A stretch of DNA of 19,911 nt from a bacterium (GCA_024409025.1 JAKSUM010000002.1:1-19911); one strand, 5' to 3'. Positions 7,695 through 15,778 are shown, counted from the stretch's first letter. The notes: a model not told the origin generated them from the sequence alone. Program-made: numbers and translations.

Positions 7695-8918
7695 ATGAAG
7701 GTAAAGACAAATGCGACTCCCATGAATATAGATACTGAAGAGCAGATTTATAAGGATATACTTGCTCTCCCTAAAACCGATCTCCATTGTCATCTTGACG
7801 GTTCTCTCCGTCTTGATACCGTTGTCGATCTTATAAACAAGCAGGGAGGAATGTATCCGGTTGACAGAGAGCAGCTGAAATCGCAGCTTGTAATGGATGA
7901 TATGATTTACTCTGCTGACAAGTCACTTGAAAGATACCTTAAGGCATTCGGCATCACTTGCTCTCTTATGCAGGACGAAGAGTCTCTTGAGAGAATTGCT
8001 TTCGAGCTTGCCGAGGACGCCGCAAATGAAAACGTAAAATATCTTGAAGTCAGATTTGCCCCTATACAGCACACAAATAACGGCCTTTCAATGGAGCAGA
8101 TTACTTCTGCTGTCTGCAGAGGGCTTGCAAGGGCTGAGGAAAAGTATGACATAGTAACAGGCGTCATAATATGCGCAATGCGCCATTATGTCCCATGCGG
8201 AATAGAGGACAACCTTCTTAAATCCCTTCCTTATACGGACAAGGTTACCGCATCGGTTCTTATGGCTATAGAGACCGCCAAGCATGCGGTTGATATGGCA
8301 AAGCAGGATCATCTTATCGTAGGATCCGATCTTGCAGGCGGAGCGATTAACAATCCTGCTAAGAGGTATCAAGCCGCTTTTGATATTGTTACTGCCGGAC
8401 ATGTGCCGATCACCATCCATGCAGGAGAGGCTTTCGGACCTGAGAGCATACAGCAGGCTGTCGTTGACAATCATGCTAAGAGAATTGGACATGGCACGAA
8501 CCTCTACAAAGACGAGCTTCTTATGACATTTGTAACAAATGAGAGAGTTCCGCTTGAGGTCTGCATAACAAGTAATCTTCAGACAAACATTGAGTTTACA
8601 AGGTATGAGGATCATCCTCTGAAAAAATATATGGAAAACAGACTGAGGACGACCATTTGCACTGATAACCGCCTTATGTCGAATACAACAGTGACTAAGG
8701 AGCTCTATATTGTCGCAAAGGCATTCAATATTGATATCGATCATATCAAGATTCTCATTTCCCATGGATTTAACAGTGCGCTTTACAACTGCTATTTCCC
8801 TGAATCGAACAATTCATATAAGGCTATGAGAAAGCTCAGATCCAGAGTAAATAAGGAATTGAATTACAGGGATGCCCTTGACAGTGTAAACGAATCATAT
8901 AACAAGCGTTTCGAATAA
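7695..8918 (+). CDS. add: Adenosine deaminase
   Basis: The enzyme hydrolyses adenosine or deoxyadenosine to inosine plus ammonia in purine salvage, in the cytoplasm. Metal and catalytic residues are all visible: H31 and H33 in LHCHLDGS, H242 and E245 in HAGE, H266 in IGHG, and D324 in TDNRLMS. The residue after the metal-binding Asp is Asn (N325) instead of the Asp of the mammalian enzyme. TDN variants occur in bacterial members, so I do not take this as inactivation. At 407 residues it is about 60 longer than typical, with extra sequence at both ends. A strong AGGAGG (7681-7686) sits 8 bases before the ATG, and only 19 bp separate it from the S46 gene, so the two are probably cotranscribed. 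Both enzymes would supply nitrogen from scavenged nutrients. Confidence 0.93.
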   Translation: MKVKTNATPMNIDTEEQIYKDILALPKTDLHCHLDGSLRLDTVVDLINKQGGMYPVDREQLKSQLVMDDMIYSADKSLERYLKAFGITCSLMQDEESLERIAFELAEDAANENVKYLEVRFAPIQHTNNGLSMEQITSAVCRGLARAEEKYDIVTGVIICAMRHYVPCGIEDNLLKSLPYTDKVTASVLMAIETAKHAVDMAKQDHLIVGSDLAGGAINNPAKRYQAAFDIVTAGHVPITIHAGEAFGPESIQQAVVDNHAKRIGHGTNLYKDELLMTFVTNERVPLEVCITSNLQTNIEFTRYEDHPLKKYMENRLRTTICTDNRLMSNTTVTKELYIVAKAFNIDIDHIKILISHGFNSALYNCYFPESNNSYKAMRKLRSRVNKELNYRDALDSVNESYNKRFE

Positions 8919-8925
8919 TATGCAG

Positions 8926-8958
8926 ATTGCCCGTCGGCAAGACTTGCCGGCGGGCAAT
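8926..8958 (+). other. Strong intercistronic hairpin between add and the Ro60 gene
   Basis: TTGCCCGTCGGCAA (8927-8940), a 3-base GAC loop and TTGCCGGCGGGCAA (8944-8957) form a 14-bp stem with one G-T pair, extended by one A-T pair. No T tract follows, so it is not a standard terminator. It may set relative expression or protect the 3' end of the upstream mRNA. It is too small to be a typical bacterial Y RNA, though it directly precedes a Ro60 gene. Confidence 0.7.
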
Positions 8959-8988
8959 TGACGGATATAAAGAAAGTGTAGTCTGAAA

Positions 8989-10308
8989 ATGTCAAAGCTG
9001 AATGTGCCTGGCAAACAGGCTGTCCATGCTACTTTTGAAGGAGCTAAGGCCGTTGCCCTGTCTCCGATTCAGGAGCTCAGAAGAACCGTAATGGCATGCC
9101 TTCTTTGGGAGAGCGGTTTTTATGAGTCCGGAAAGGATATTGCCGATCGCATAGCCTCTCTCGTTCCCTTGGTAAAGGAAACAGGCGATCTTGAAAAGAC
9201 AGTGATTGAGGCAAGAAATGACATGCATCTCCGCCATGTTCCGCTTTTTCTCATAAGGGAGATGGCAAGGCATGATAATCATAAGGGAGCAGTTGCCTGT
9301 CTTCTTGAAAAGACCATACAGAGGCCTGACGAGCTTGCGGAGTTTATGGCTATTTACTGGAAGAATGGAAGATGCCCGATATCTGCTCAGGTAAAGAAAG
9401 GGCTTGCTGCCGCTTTCAGAAAATTTGACGAGTACCAGCTTGCAAAATACAACAGAAAGGCTCCTATAAGACTTAGGGATATTCTGTTTTTAGTCCATCC
9501 AAAGCCTGAAAATAAGGGACAGGAGGATATGTGGAGGAGGCTTGCGGAAAGCCGCCTTAATCCCCCTGATACTTGGGAGAGGGCTCTTTCTTCCGGATGC
9601 GGAAAGAAAGAGACTTGGACGAGAATGCTGTCTGAAAAAAAACTTGGCAGTCTGGCTCTTCTCCGCAACCTTAGAAATATGATGGATGCGGAAGTTGATT
9701 TTGAACTTATAAATTCGGCTATTCTTGCAATGAGTGTTGACAAGATTCTTCCTTTCCGTTTTATAGCGGCGAAGCAGTCGGCAGAAGAATTTGCCCCTGC
9801 CCTTGAAAAGTCTATGCTTAAGTCTCTTGAAGGGACAGCAAAGCTTAAAGGGAGAACTATACTTCTTGTTGACGCCTCTGGATCGATGTATTCGTATGTC
9901 TCTTTCAGGGCTGCAATGTCACGTTTTGACGCATCTCATGGTCTTGCCGTACTTCTCAGGGAAGTATGCGAAAATGTCTCGATATATACTTTTTCCGAAT
10001 ATATAAAGAAGGTTAAAGACGCCAGAGGCTTTGCACTTGTCAGTAATATATCCGCATCACAGCCTGCCGGAGGCACGAAGCTTGGGAAGGCTGTCGAATT
10101 TATAAACAAAAATGAGGACTATGACAGGATTATCGTTCTGACTGACGAGCAGACGGAGGATGCTGTTCCTGATCCTAAGAAGTCCTTGGCTTATATGATA
10201 AATATTGCATCCAGTGCAAATGGGGTTGGGTATGGCGCTTGGACGCATATTGACGGATGGTCGGAGTCCGTCGTTAAATATATATCCGAAATGGCAAAGG
10301 AATTTTAA
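8989..10308 (+). CDS. Ro60/TROVE-domain RNA-binding protein (Rsr-like)
   Basis: Ro60 proteins are ring-shaped RNA chaperones. They bind misfolded non-coding RNAs and Y RNA. The Deinococcus homolog Rsr works with PNPase in RNA decay and stress survival. This protein has an alpha-helical repeat region (about 1-285, TROVE) and a C-terminal von Willebrand A-like domain. The metal site (MIDAS) is complete: D295-x-S297-x-S299 in LLVDASGSM, T363 in GGTKLG and D386 in LTDEQ. At 439 residues it is shorter than human Ro60 (538) and Rsr, with the loss in the helical region. There is no strong ribosome binding site (GAAAG only). The next gene begins 7 bp after its stop, so they share an mRNA. No rtcB, rtcA or PNPase gene is adjacent and I found no Y RNA. 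Confidence 0.88.
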   Translation: MSKLNVPGKQAVHATFEGAKAVALSPIQELRRTVMACLLWESGFYESGKDIADRIASLVPLVKETGDLEKTVIEARNDMHLRHVPLFLIREMARHDNHKGAVACLLEKTIQRPDELAEFMAIYWKNGRCPISAQVKKGLAAAFRKFDEYQLAKYNRKAPIRLRDILFLVHPKPENKGQEDMWRRLAESRLNPPDTWERALSSGCGKKETWTRMLSEKKLGSLALLRNLRNMMDAEVDFELINSAILAMSVDKILPFRFIAAKQSAEEFAPALEKSMLKSLEGTAKLKGRTILLVDASGSMYSYVSFRAAMSRFDASHGLAVLLREVCENVSIYTFSEYIKKVKDARGFALVSNISASQPAGGTKLGKAVEFINKNEDYDRIIVLTDEQTEDAVPDPKKSLAYMINIASSANGVGYGAWTHIDGWSESVVKYISEMAKEF

Positions 10309-10315
10309 TTTTTAA

Positions 10316-11350
10316 ATGAAGAAAACAGTGCTTTTTTTATCCCTTGAGGATGTTATCGCTGCCGGGGGCGCGGATATGGATTCCGCAGTCAGCGATATTC
10401 GCAAGGCTTTCCTTCTCTTTTATGAAGGCAAAATAGTTAACCCTTTAAAAACAAGCCTGAAGAGTCCTTTCTCTGAGCTTGAAAGTTCTGCGGGTCTTGT
10501 CAACTGCATGCCTGCTTATGTGCATACAGATGGCGGAAATGACATATTTTCATGTAAAATTCTTGGGGCAATGCCTGATAATGTTAAGCTCGGACTTCCA
10601 AGGGCGACAGGGCTGATTGTTCTTTTTGATGCTGAAAGAAAGACTCCTGAGGCAATTATTGATGCTCAGGTTATAAGCGCTATGAGGACGGGGGCCGTTT
10701 CATCGCTTGCTGCCGAGAAGTTCATGCCTGAGAATATTGATTCGATAGCGCTTGTCGGTGCCGGCGTCAATATGAGGACGCAGCTTATGGGGATTTCAAA
10801 GGCAAGACCTTCAATAAAGAGGGCTCATGTTTTCTCAAGAGCAGCAAGCAAGTATGATTTTGCAGAGAAAATGTCTGCGAGATTAGGCATAGAGGTTATT
10901 CCTGAGACTGATTGCGCAGAGATGGTCAGGAATTCAAGGGCGGTCGTAACCTGCCTTCCTAACATCACGTCTCCAGTTGTTAAAGACGAGTGGATTGGCG
11001 AAAAGGGCATGACCTGCTTTAATATTGGCTGTTATGAGATGGAGACTTCAATATTGGCAAGGATGGACAGGATTGTTGCCGATATGTGGGAGCAGGGGAA
11101 GCACAGGGGAGCCCAGACGCATGCGAAAGCCTTCCTTCAGGGGGTAATCACTGAAAGCAGGATCGAGGATCTTGCTCCGGTTCTTGCAGGAGAAAAGCCT
11201 GGCAGGGTATCTGAGGATGAAAATATATTTTTTAATCCTACAGGTCTTAGCTTTGAGGATGCCGTTGTTGCTGACAGAATATACAGGACGGCTGTGTCAC
11301 AGGGGATAGGAAAAGAGCTTGTTCTTTGGAATGACAGTTCCTGGATATAG
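10316..11350 (+). CDS. Ornithine cyclodeaminase/mu-crystallin family protein
   Basis: This NAD(P)-dependent family includes ornithine cyclodeaminase, alanine dehydrogenase and ketimine reductases. The 344-residue protein shows the substrate part with K81 and GLPRATGLIVLFD, then SAMRTGAVSSLAA (R124), then a Rossmann nucleotide-binding turn GAGVNMR (148-154). The segment that carries the catalytic Asp in true ornithine cyclodeaminase (GxDxPGKxEL) reads IGCYEMETSIL here, so lysine or ornithine cyclisation should not be assumed. The ending (FEDAVVADRIY and GIGKELVLW) recalls, from memory, proteins annotated as tyramine oxidase subunit B. It begins 7 bp after the Ro60 gene with no good ribosome binding site, which suggests coupled translation. 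Its link to Ro60 is unexplained. The reaction is not known. Confidence 0.82.
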   Translation: MKKTVLFLSLEDVIAAGGADMDSAVSDIRKAFLLFYEGKIVNPLKTSLKSPFSELESSAGLVNCMPAYVHTDGGNDIFSCKILGAMPDNVKLGLPRATGLIVLFDAERKTPEAIIDAQVISAMRTGAVSSLAAEKFMPENIDSIALVGAGVNMRTQLMGISKARPSIKRAHVFSRAASKYDFAEKMSARLGIEVIPETDCAEMVRNSRAVVTCLPNITSPVVKDEWIGEKGMTCFNIGCYEMETSILARMDRIVADMWEQGKHRGAQTHAKAFLQGVITESRIEDLAPVLAGEKPGRVSEDENIFFNPTGLSFEDAVVADRIYRTAVSQGIGKELVLWNDSSWI

Positions 11351-11397
11351 TATATAATATTGTGATTGTTTAACATGATTAGGCTTGGAGGGGGTTT

Positions 11398-12336
11398 ATG
11401 GATAAGATAGCGGTGCTTATACCATGCTATAACGAGGAAAAAACTATAGAAAAGGTTGTTAAAGATGCCATAAAGGCTCTTCCAGACGCTGTTATATATG
11501 TTTATGACAATAATTCAAAGGATAAGACCGCTGAATTGGCTGAGAAAGCAGGAGCTGTAGTCAGGCATGAATATGTTCAGGGAAAAGGTAACGTCATCAG
11601 GAGGATGTTCAGGGAGATTGATGCCGAATGTTATATTATGATTGGTGATGACACTTATCCTATTGAATCTGCTCCTGAAATGGTTAAATGCGTTATTGAA
11701 AGACATGCTGACATGGTTGTCGGGGACAGGCTGTCAAGCACATATTTTCAGGAGAACAAGAGGCCTTTTCATAACTTCGGGAATTCTTTGGTCAGGGCAA
11801 GCATAAATAAGTTTTTCGGGTGCAACATAAAAGACATAATGACGGGCTTCAGGGCTTTCAGCTATGACTTTGTCAAATCCTTTCCTGTACTTTCCGGAGG
11901 CTTTGAGATTGAGACTGAAATGACTATTCATGCGGTGTATAATAACATGCAGATTGAAAATGTCGTAATAGAATACCGTGACAGGCCCGAAGGCAGCGTC
12001 TCTAAGCTTAATACATATTCAGACGGTTTTAAGGTGCTGTTTACTATTTTTAACCTGTTCAGAAATTATAAGCCGCTTGCCTTTTTCGGAGGTTTTGCCC
12101 TGCTTTTATGCCTTCTCTCAATAGGCTTTGTCATACCTGTAATAATGGATTATGCGACGACAAGGCTCGTGTACAAGCTTCCAACATTTGTAACATGCGG
12201 ATTTGTTATGCTGGCGGCGATACATTCGTTCTTCTCAGGCCTGATTCTTTCAAATCAGGCAAAATCTGACAGACGAAGCTTTGAAATTTTCAGAAATCTG
12301 ATTCATGAGTCAAAGAAGAGGCTTCTTAATAGATAG
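11398..12336 (+). CDS. Membrane-anchored family 2 glycosyltransferase (dolichol/polyprenyl-phosphate type)
   Basis: Residues 1 to about 220 are a GT-A glycosyltransferase domain. It begins IAVLIPCYNEE, has the DNNSKDKT nucleotide-sugar loop, and a D84-D85 acidic motif (GDDTYP) for the metal-sugar nucleotide. Two hydrophobic segments follow (about 225-250 and 260-285), then a basic tail. This is the layout of enzymes that move a hexose from a nucleotide sugar to polyprenyl phosphate at the inner membrane, such as dolichol-phosphate mannosyltransferase-like and GtrB-like proteins. The donor sugar cannot be told. A strong GGAGGGGG site precedes the ATG. The gap to the preceding gene is 47 bp. 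It is last in the run and ends at a strong terminator. No other cell-envelope sugar gene is adjacent. Confidence 0.88.
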   Translation: MDKIAVLIPCYNEEKTIEKVVKDAIKALPDAVIYVYDNNSKDKTAELAEKAGAVVRHEYVQGKGNVIRRMFREIDAECYIMIGDDTYPIESAPEMVKCVIERHADMVVGDRLSSTYFQENKRPFHNFGNSLVRASINKFFGCNIKDIMTGFRAFSYDFVKSFPVLSGGFEIETEMTIHAVYNNMQIENVVIEYRDRPEGSVSKLNTYSDGFKVLFTIFNLFRNYKPLAFFGGFALLLCLLSIGFVIPVIMDYATTRLVYKLPTFVTCGFVMLAAIHSFFSGLILSNQAKSDRRSFEIFRNLIHESKKRLLNR

Positions 12337-12375
12337 CGTTCAGGCTGTTTTTCCCGATTTAGAGCATTGAATTAT

Positions 12376-12410
12376 AAAAAAGCTCTTGGCACAATGCCAA
12401 GAGCTTTTTT
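12376..12410. terminator. Bidirectional rho-independent terminator
   Basis: A perfect 16-base inverted repeat (AAAAAAGCTCTTGGCA, 12376-12391, and its complement 12395-12410) with a 3-base loop sits between the convergent glycosyltransferase gene and the RTX-2 gene. The A/T ends provide a T tract on both strands, so it should stop transcription from either side. Confidence 0.93.
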
Positions 12411-12424
12411 GTTATAATCTTATT

Positions 12425-13816
12425 TTAGGAGGCAGAGCTTTCTTTTGAAGAGCTGCTTGATGAGGCGTTGTCGCTTGGCTTGTTTTCAGATACCTGTTTT
12501 GAGAGATCATAATTATTGCCTTCGCCGCTTACTTTATTGTCTCCCCTGAGGGTCAGAGTGCTGTCATTTTTTTCTGTTTTGACATTATTTGTTCCGCCGT
12601 TTATGACTGTCTGATCCTTATCTGTTTCCTTGGATATGCCTATGGAATTGGAGTTTCTGCCTGTGTTTATGTCGTTTTTTCCACCGTTAACAATAATTGA
12701 GTCTTTCCCGCTTCCTGCTGTGACATCGTTTTTGCCGTCATTAATTTTTAATGTGTCGTTTCCTCTGCCGGTATCGACTTTATTGTTTCCGCCGTTAATT
12801 ACGACTTCATCGTTGTCCTTTGTGGAGGGAGTTATAGGGTTCATGTTAGTCCCTATTATATTGGGATTGATGTAGGGCCTTGGGTTTATGCCTCTGTCAT
12901 TATCAAAAATGCTCTCGTTTCCGGTTTTTATATCATTGTTACCGTCTTCTGCATATACATAGTCATTGCCGTTCCCTGTATTTACTTTGTTATCGCCGCC
13001 GTAAATATATGCGCTGTCTTCTCCGTCGCCTGTTTTTACTTTGTTATCTCCGCCAAATACTACAACGCCGTCATTGCCATCGCCGGTATTTACATTGTTT
13101 TTGCCGTCATTTACGATTACAAAATCATCGCCGTCTCCGGTATCGATGTCATTGACTCCGCCATGAGTAACAACGCTGTCATCGCCGGCTCCTGTTTTTA
13201 TGCTTGATGAATCGGCATTAATGTCTATGTCATTGTTGCCGTCTCCTGTCTGGATGTTTACTCTTTCAGCATCCTCTGCGGTTATGTCATTGTTTCCGTT
13301 TCCTGTTGTGACGATGCTTCTGCCGTTTCCGAGATCTATCTTATTGTCGCCTTCTCCTGCCTCTATGACTGTCGTCGCGTCGATTCCTGAGAGATCTATT
13401 TCGTCATTTCCGTCTCCGGCATTGATTTTTACTCCGTTTCTGAGCTCTTCCTTGCTGTATGTCTGCTCTTCGCCGTTTACTGTGAATGTGACGCTTCCGT
13501 CTTCATTTGTTCTTGCTGTGATTTCGTCTTCTCCATCAGTGCCGTTGATTTCAATCATTTCTTCCAGCATTTCTTCGGACATTGTGAAATCATCGCATTC
13601 CTGCTCAAACTGCTGCCATTCTTCGCTTGTCTTGCCTGTTCCGCCATGAAGCTTATCTTTGAGATCTTCGATATTGGCATCCGCTTTTTTGCCTGCGAGC
13701 TGCGTGTCAAGAGATATTTTTCCGTTTTGGAGAAGTTCGAGCAGCTCCTGCATCTCTCTGGCTCTCTGAAACTGCTCTATGTAGTTGGATATGCCCATAA
13801 GATTAGAATAATCCAT
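12425..13816 (-). CDS. RTX-like beta-roll protein without a protease domain (RTX-2)
   Basis: The 463-residue protein starts with about 90 mostly helical, charged residues (LLELLQ, MLEEMIEI). It then has the module shared with the other two RTX proteins (about 90-130, NEDGS, VNGEE, YSKEE). Residues about 131-435 are degenerate repeats of the GDGNDxIxI / GGxNxVxTG type in units of roughly 18-20 residues. A non-repetitive Pro/Asn-rich linker sits near 290-325. It ends in a low-complexity tail rich in Ser (SSSSSSKESSAS). There is no signal peptide and no HExxH. Many calcium-ligand Asp positions are Asn. It may be a structural or adhesive surface protein, or a protease paralog that has lost its catalytic end. 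AAAGGAG precedes the ATG by 8 bases. The 240-bp gap upstream is AT-rich with a lone -10-like TATAAT (13861-13856) and no convincing -35. Confidence 0.78.
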   Translation of the reverse strand: MDYSNLMGISNYIEQFQRAREMQELLELLQNGKISLDTQLAGKKADANIEDLKDKLHGGTGKTSEEWQQFEQECDDFTMSEEMLEEMIEINGTDGEDEITARTNEDGSVTFTVNGEEQTYSKEELRNGVKINAGDGNDEIDLSGIDATTVIEAGEGDNKIDLGNGRSIVTTGNGNNDITAEDAERVNIQTGDGNNDIDINADSSSIKTGAGDDSVVTHGGVNDIDTGDGDDFVIVNDGKNNVNTGDGNDGVVVFGGDNKVKTGDGEDSAYIYGGDNKVNTGNGNDYVYAEDGNNDIKTGNESIFDNDRGINPRPYINPNIIGTNMNPITPSTKDNDEVVINGGNNKVDTGRGNDTLKINDGKNDVTAGSGKDSIIVNGGKNDINTGRNSNSIGISKETDKDQTVINGGTNNVKTEKNDSTLTLRGDNKVSGEGNNYDLSKQVSENKPSDNASSSSSSKESSAS

Positions 13817-14015
13817 TTTTAATGCTCCTTTAATTTTATTTTATAACCCTATACTATTATATGTCATATTTTGTTTTGTTTATATTAAAAAAATGTTAAA
13901 TATGTTGCTTTTTTTCTTGTATTGTTGCATGTTTGTTTTTTTTGTGGAAATGTCTGTGTTTGAATGGTTTTGACAGGCTTATTGTATTTTTATAAGTGTC
14001 TTGTTAATGTTCTTT

Positions 14016-14047
14016 ATAAAAAAAAGAGGCATAATTTAATGCCTCTT
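14016..14047 (-). terminator. Rho-independent terminator after RTX-3
   Basis: Read on the minus strand, AAGAGGCAT / ATGCCTCTT (14047-14039 and 14032-14024) form a 9-bp stem with a 6-base loop, followed by a long T run. It lies 10 bases past the RTX-3 stop codon and separates it from RTX-2 downstream, so those two genes are transcribed separately. Confidence 0.9.
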
Positions 14048-14056
14048 AGCGTTCAA

Positions 14057-15619
14057 TTAATATCTTGTTCTTTGATCTATGCCGAGATCTTTTCTGAATG
14101 CGTTTTCAGTAAGAAGCTCCGGATTTGCGGATGTTTTTGTTCCGTCAGGATGCTTTGTCTCTATTCCGCCCGGTATCGGCAGACCTACTGCCTGATGCTC
14201 TGCTGCCTTTACGAGGGTGCCGTCTTTTCTTTTAAGCATGCCCGGCTGCATTGTTCCTGTGACGTCGTTATATGCATGGACTCCTTCATGGAAAAGCACT
14301 GTTGACGGAGGAGCGGTATTTTCGCCCTGAACAAGTGAGAATGACGGATTTAGTAATATTTCAGCATCGCTTCCTTTGCCTCTTTTGCCTTTTTCGCTTA
14401 CGTACTTGTCCTCATAATGTTTGGATGTCGCACTTGCATATCCGTTGGCATCTCCAGTTTCCTTTATGGATGTTTTCTTTTTAGCCTTATCAAGCTCGGA
14501 GAGAAGCTTGGTGCCGCTTTCAGTGCCCTTATATGTCTCAATGTCTGATTCTATTCTCATTTTGAAAGCGTCATCGCCCTCTATTTTTATTGAAGATCCT
14601 AATGAGGACTTTGCATCACTGTCGTAAAGGCTTATGTCGGCTCCTTCTGCTTTTATATTTTTTCCGTTTCCGTCATCTATTATTTTTCCGGATCCTGATG
14701 TTTCTATTTTATCATCGCCTTTTCCGCCTGAGATTATATTTTTACCGCTTCCCGCTTTGATTTCGTCATCGCCTTTTCCGCCGTCAATATAATTTTTGCC
14801 ATTTCCTGCGGTGATTTTGTCATTGCCGTCAAGACCGTATATTACGTTATTTCCGTTACCGGCAGTGATTGTATCTGTTCCTGCTCCGCCTTGTATATAG
14901 TTGTTGCCGTTACCGGCTTTTACTGTGTTTTCTCCGTTTCCGGCATATATTTTTGTATTTCCGTTACCTGTTGTTATTGAATCGTTGCCGTTACCTGTAT
15001 GTATTGTTCCGGATGCATTGCCTATTTCTATTGTATTATTGCCGTTACCTGCGACTATAGTGTTATATTCGTTTCCGTCAGCTCCGGCAGAAATGGCATT
15101 GTCGCCGTTACCGAGAGATATGTTTGTCCTGTATGATCCTACGGCCGTAACGCTGTTATTCCCGTCTCCTGCTTTGACTATGTTTCTTCCATAGCCTAAA
15201 TTTATATCGTTATCGCCTTCTCCGGCATTTATAATAAGAGTTGCTCCTATTGATGAAAAGTCTATTGAGTCGTTTCCGTCTCCGGAGCTTACTCTGAAGC
15301 CGTTCATTGCCTCTTGGCTGTCATATACGGTTTCTTGACCGTTGACGCTTACTGTTATGCTTCCGTCTTCATTGCTCCAGGCTCTTATTGCATCGTCTCC
15401 GCCTGTTCCGGTTATCTGGTTCATTGCATTGGCTATTTCCGGAGACTGTATATATTCGTCCGTGCTTTCCATAGCCGTCTGAATATCTGTCAGGGTTGTA
15501 TTTGCAGGCCCGTAATTATTGTTGGCTATTGCTGTTTTTTCGTACTCTGCGATTTTCAATGCATTTGGCTTTTGTATCGCAATATTATTCATGTTTGAGA
15601 GTATGCTGGAAAAATTCAT
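14057..15619 (-). CDS. RTX beta-roll protein with C-terminal M91-like zinc metallopeptidase domain (RTX-3)
   Basis: I chose the ATG at 15619 because AAGGAG (15635-15630) lies 10 bases upstream. The frame is open 14 codons further but without a ribosome binding site. The 520-residue protein parallels RTX-1: N-terminal 70 residues without a signal peptide, a shared module (about 72-118), an Asn/Gly/Asp beta-roll (about 112-325), then a protease-like domain. The latter has LLNPSFSL, HEGVH at 444-448 followed by AYNDVTG, EHQAVGLP (E474), and a tail TENAFRKDLG. Spacing from HExxH to the distal Glu is 30 residues against 63 in RTX-1, which has an insertion there. The repeats often read GNGNN in place of the classical GxGND. 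An exporter is not in the window. The protease assignment is by motif. Secretion by a type I system is inferred from the beta-roll only. Confidence 0.8.
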   Translation of the reverse strand: MNFSSILSNMNNIAIQKPNALKIAEYEKTAIANNNYGPANTTLTDIQTAMESTDEYIQSPEIANAMNQITGTGGDDAIRAWSNEDGSITVSVNGQETVYDSQEAMNGFRVSSGDGNDSIDFSSIGATLIINAGEGDNDINLGYGRNIVKAGDGNNSVTAVGSYRTNISLGNGDNAISAGADGNEYNTIVAGNGNNTIEIGNASGTIHTGNGNDSITTGNGNTKIYAGNGENTVKAGNGNNYIQGGAGTDTITAGNGNNVIYGLDGNDKITAGNGKNYIDGGKGDDEIKAGSGKNIISGGKGDDKIETSGSGKIIDDGNGKNIKAEGADISLYDSDAKSSLGSSIKIEGDDAFKMRIESDIETYKGTESGTKLLSELDKAKKKTSIKETGDANGYASATSKHYEDKYVSEKGKRGKGSDAEILLNPSFSLVQGENTAPPSTVLFHEGVHAYNDVTGTMQPGMLKRKDGTLVKAAEHQAVGLPIPGGIETKHPDGTKTSANPELLTENAFRKDLGIDQRTRY

Positions 15620-15653
15620 GTGCTGTCGTCTCCTTGATGGATATTTTATTATA

Positions 15654-15682
15654 ATTATCACGTTTTACCTGATTTTAGTCAA
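15654..15682 (-). promoter_or_regulatory. Probable promoter of RTX-3
   Basis: On the minus strand TTGACT (15682-15677), a 17-base spacer and GATAAT (15659-15654) precede the gene, giving a leader of about 30 bases that contains the AAGGAG site. Each hexamer has one mismatch to consensus. Confidence 0.7.
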
Positions 15683-15735
15683 GTCTTAAAAATAATAACA
15701 GTCCGTCTTTAAATGCTTACGCAAATTCGGTGGAT

Positions 15736-15778
15736 GTGACTTATACACCATGTCTAAAGCCAAGGGTGTATAAGGCAC
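15736..15778. repeat. Inverted repeat upstream of the RTX-3 promoter
   Basis: CTTATACACC (15740-15749) and GGTGTATAAG (15765-15774) are perfect complements around a 15-base loop. Beyond one mismatch, GTG and CAC extend the pairing to 13 of 14 positions. It lies about 55 bases upstream of the RTX-3 -35 element and past the end of yvcK. No T tract follows on either strand, so it is not a standard terminator. It could be an operator or the end of a small mobile or repeat element. Confidence 0.6.

Noticed and set aside
8658..8680. Possible inactivation of adenosine deaminase by Asn after the metal-binding Asp
   Set aside because: TDN variants are known to me in bacterial members of the family and all metal and proton-transfer residues are present.
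8088..8765. A 225-codon minus-strand open frame within add
   Set aside because: It lies wholly inside a well-conserved adenosine deaminase gene on the opposite strand, with no start signal or recognisable motif.
8919..8988. A Y RNA gene next to Ro60
   Set aside because: Only 70 bases are available and they hold a single hairpin, with none of the larger folded structure expected of a bacterial Y RNA.
13000..13350. Periodic DNA repeats that could look like a CRISPR array
   Set aside because: The period matches codons of the beta-roll repeats, the units diverge, and the frame stays open. No cas gene is near.
12630..15194. Several Pro/Leu/Ser-rich plus-strand frames over the RTX-2 and RTX-3 genes, and similar minus-strand ones over RTX-1
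   Set aside because: They are antisense images of the Gly/Asn/Asp beta-roll repeats. Their regularity comes from the real genes.
15617..15661. A longer N-terminus for RTX-3 starting at 15661
   Set aside because: The upstream 14 codons overlap the probable -10 region and lack a ribosome binding site, while AAGGAG precedes the ATG at 15619.
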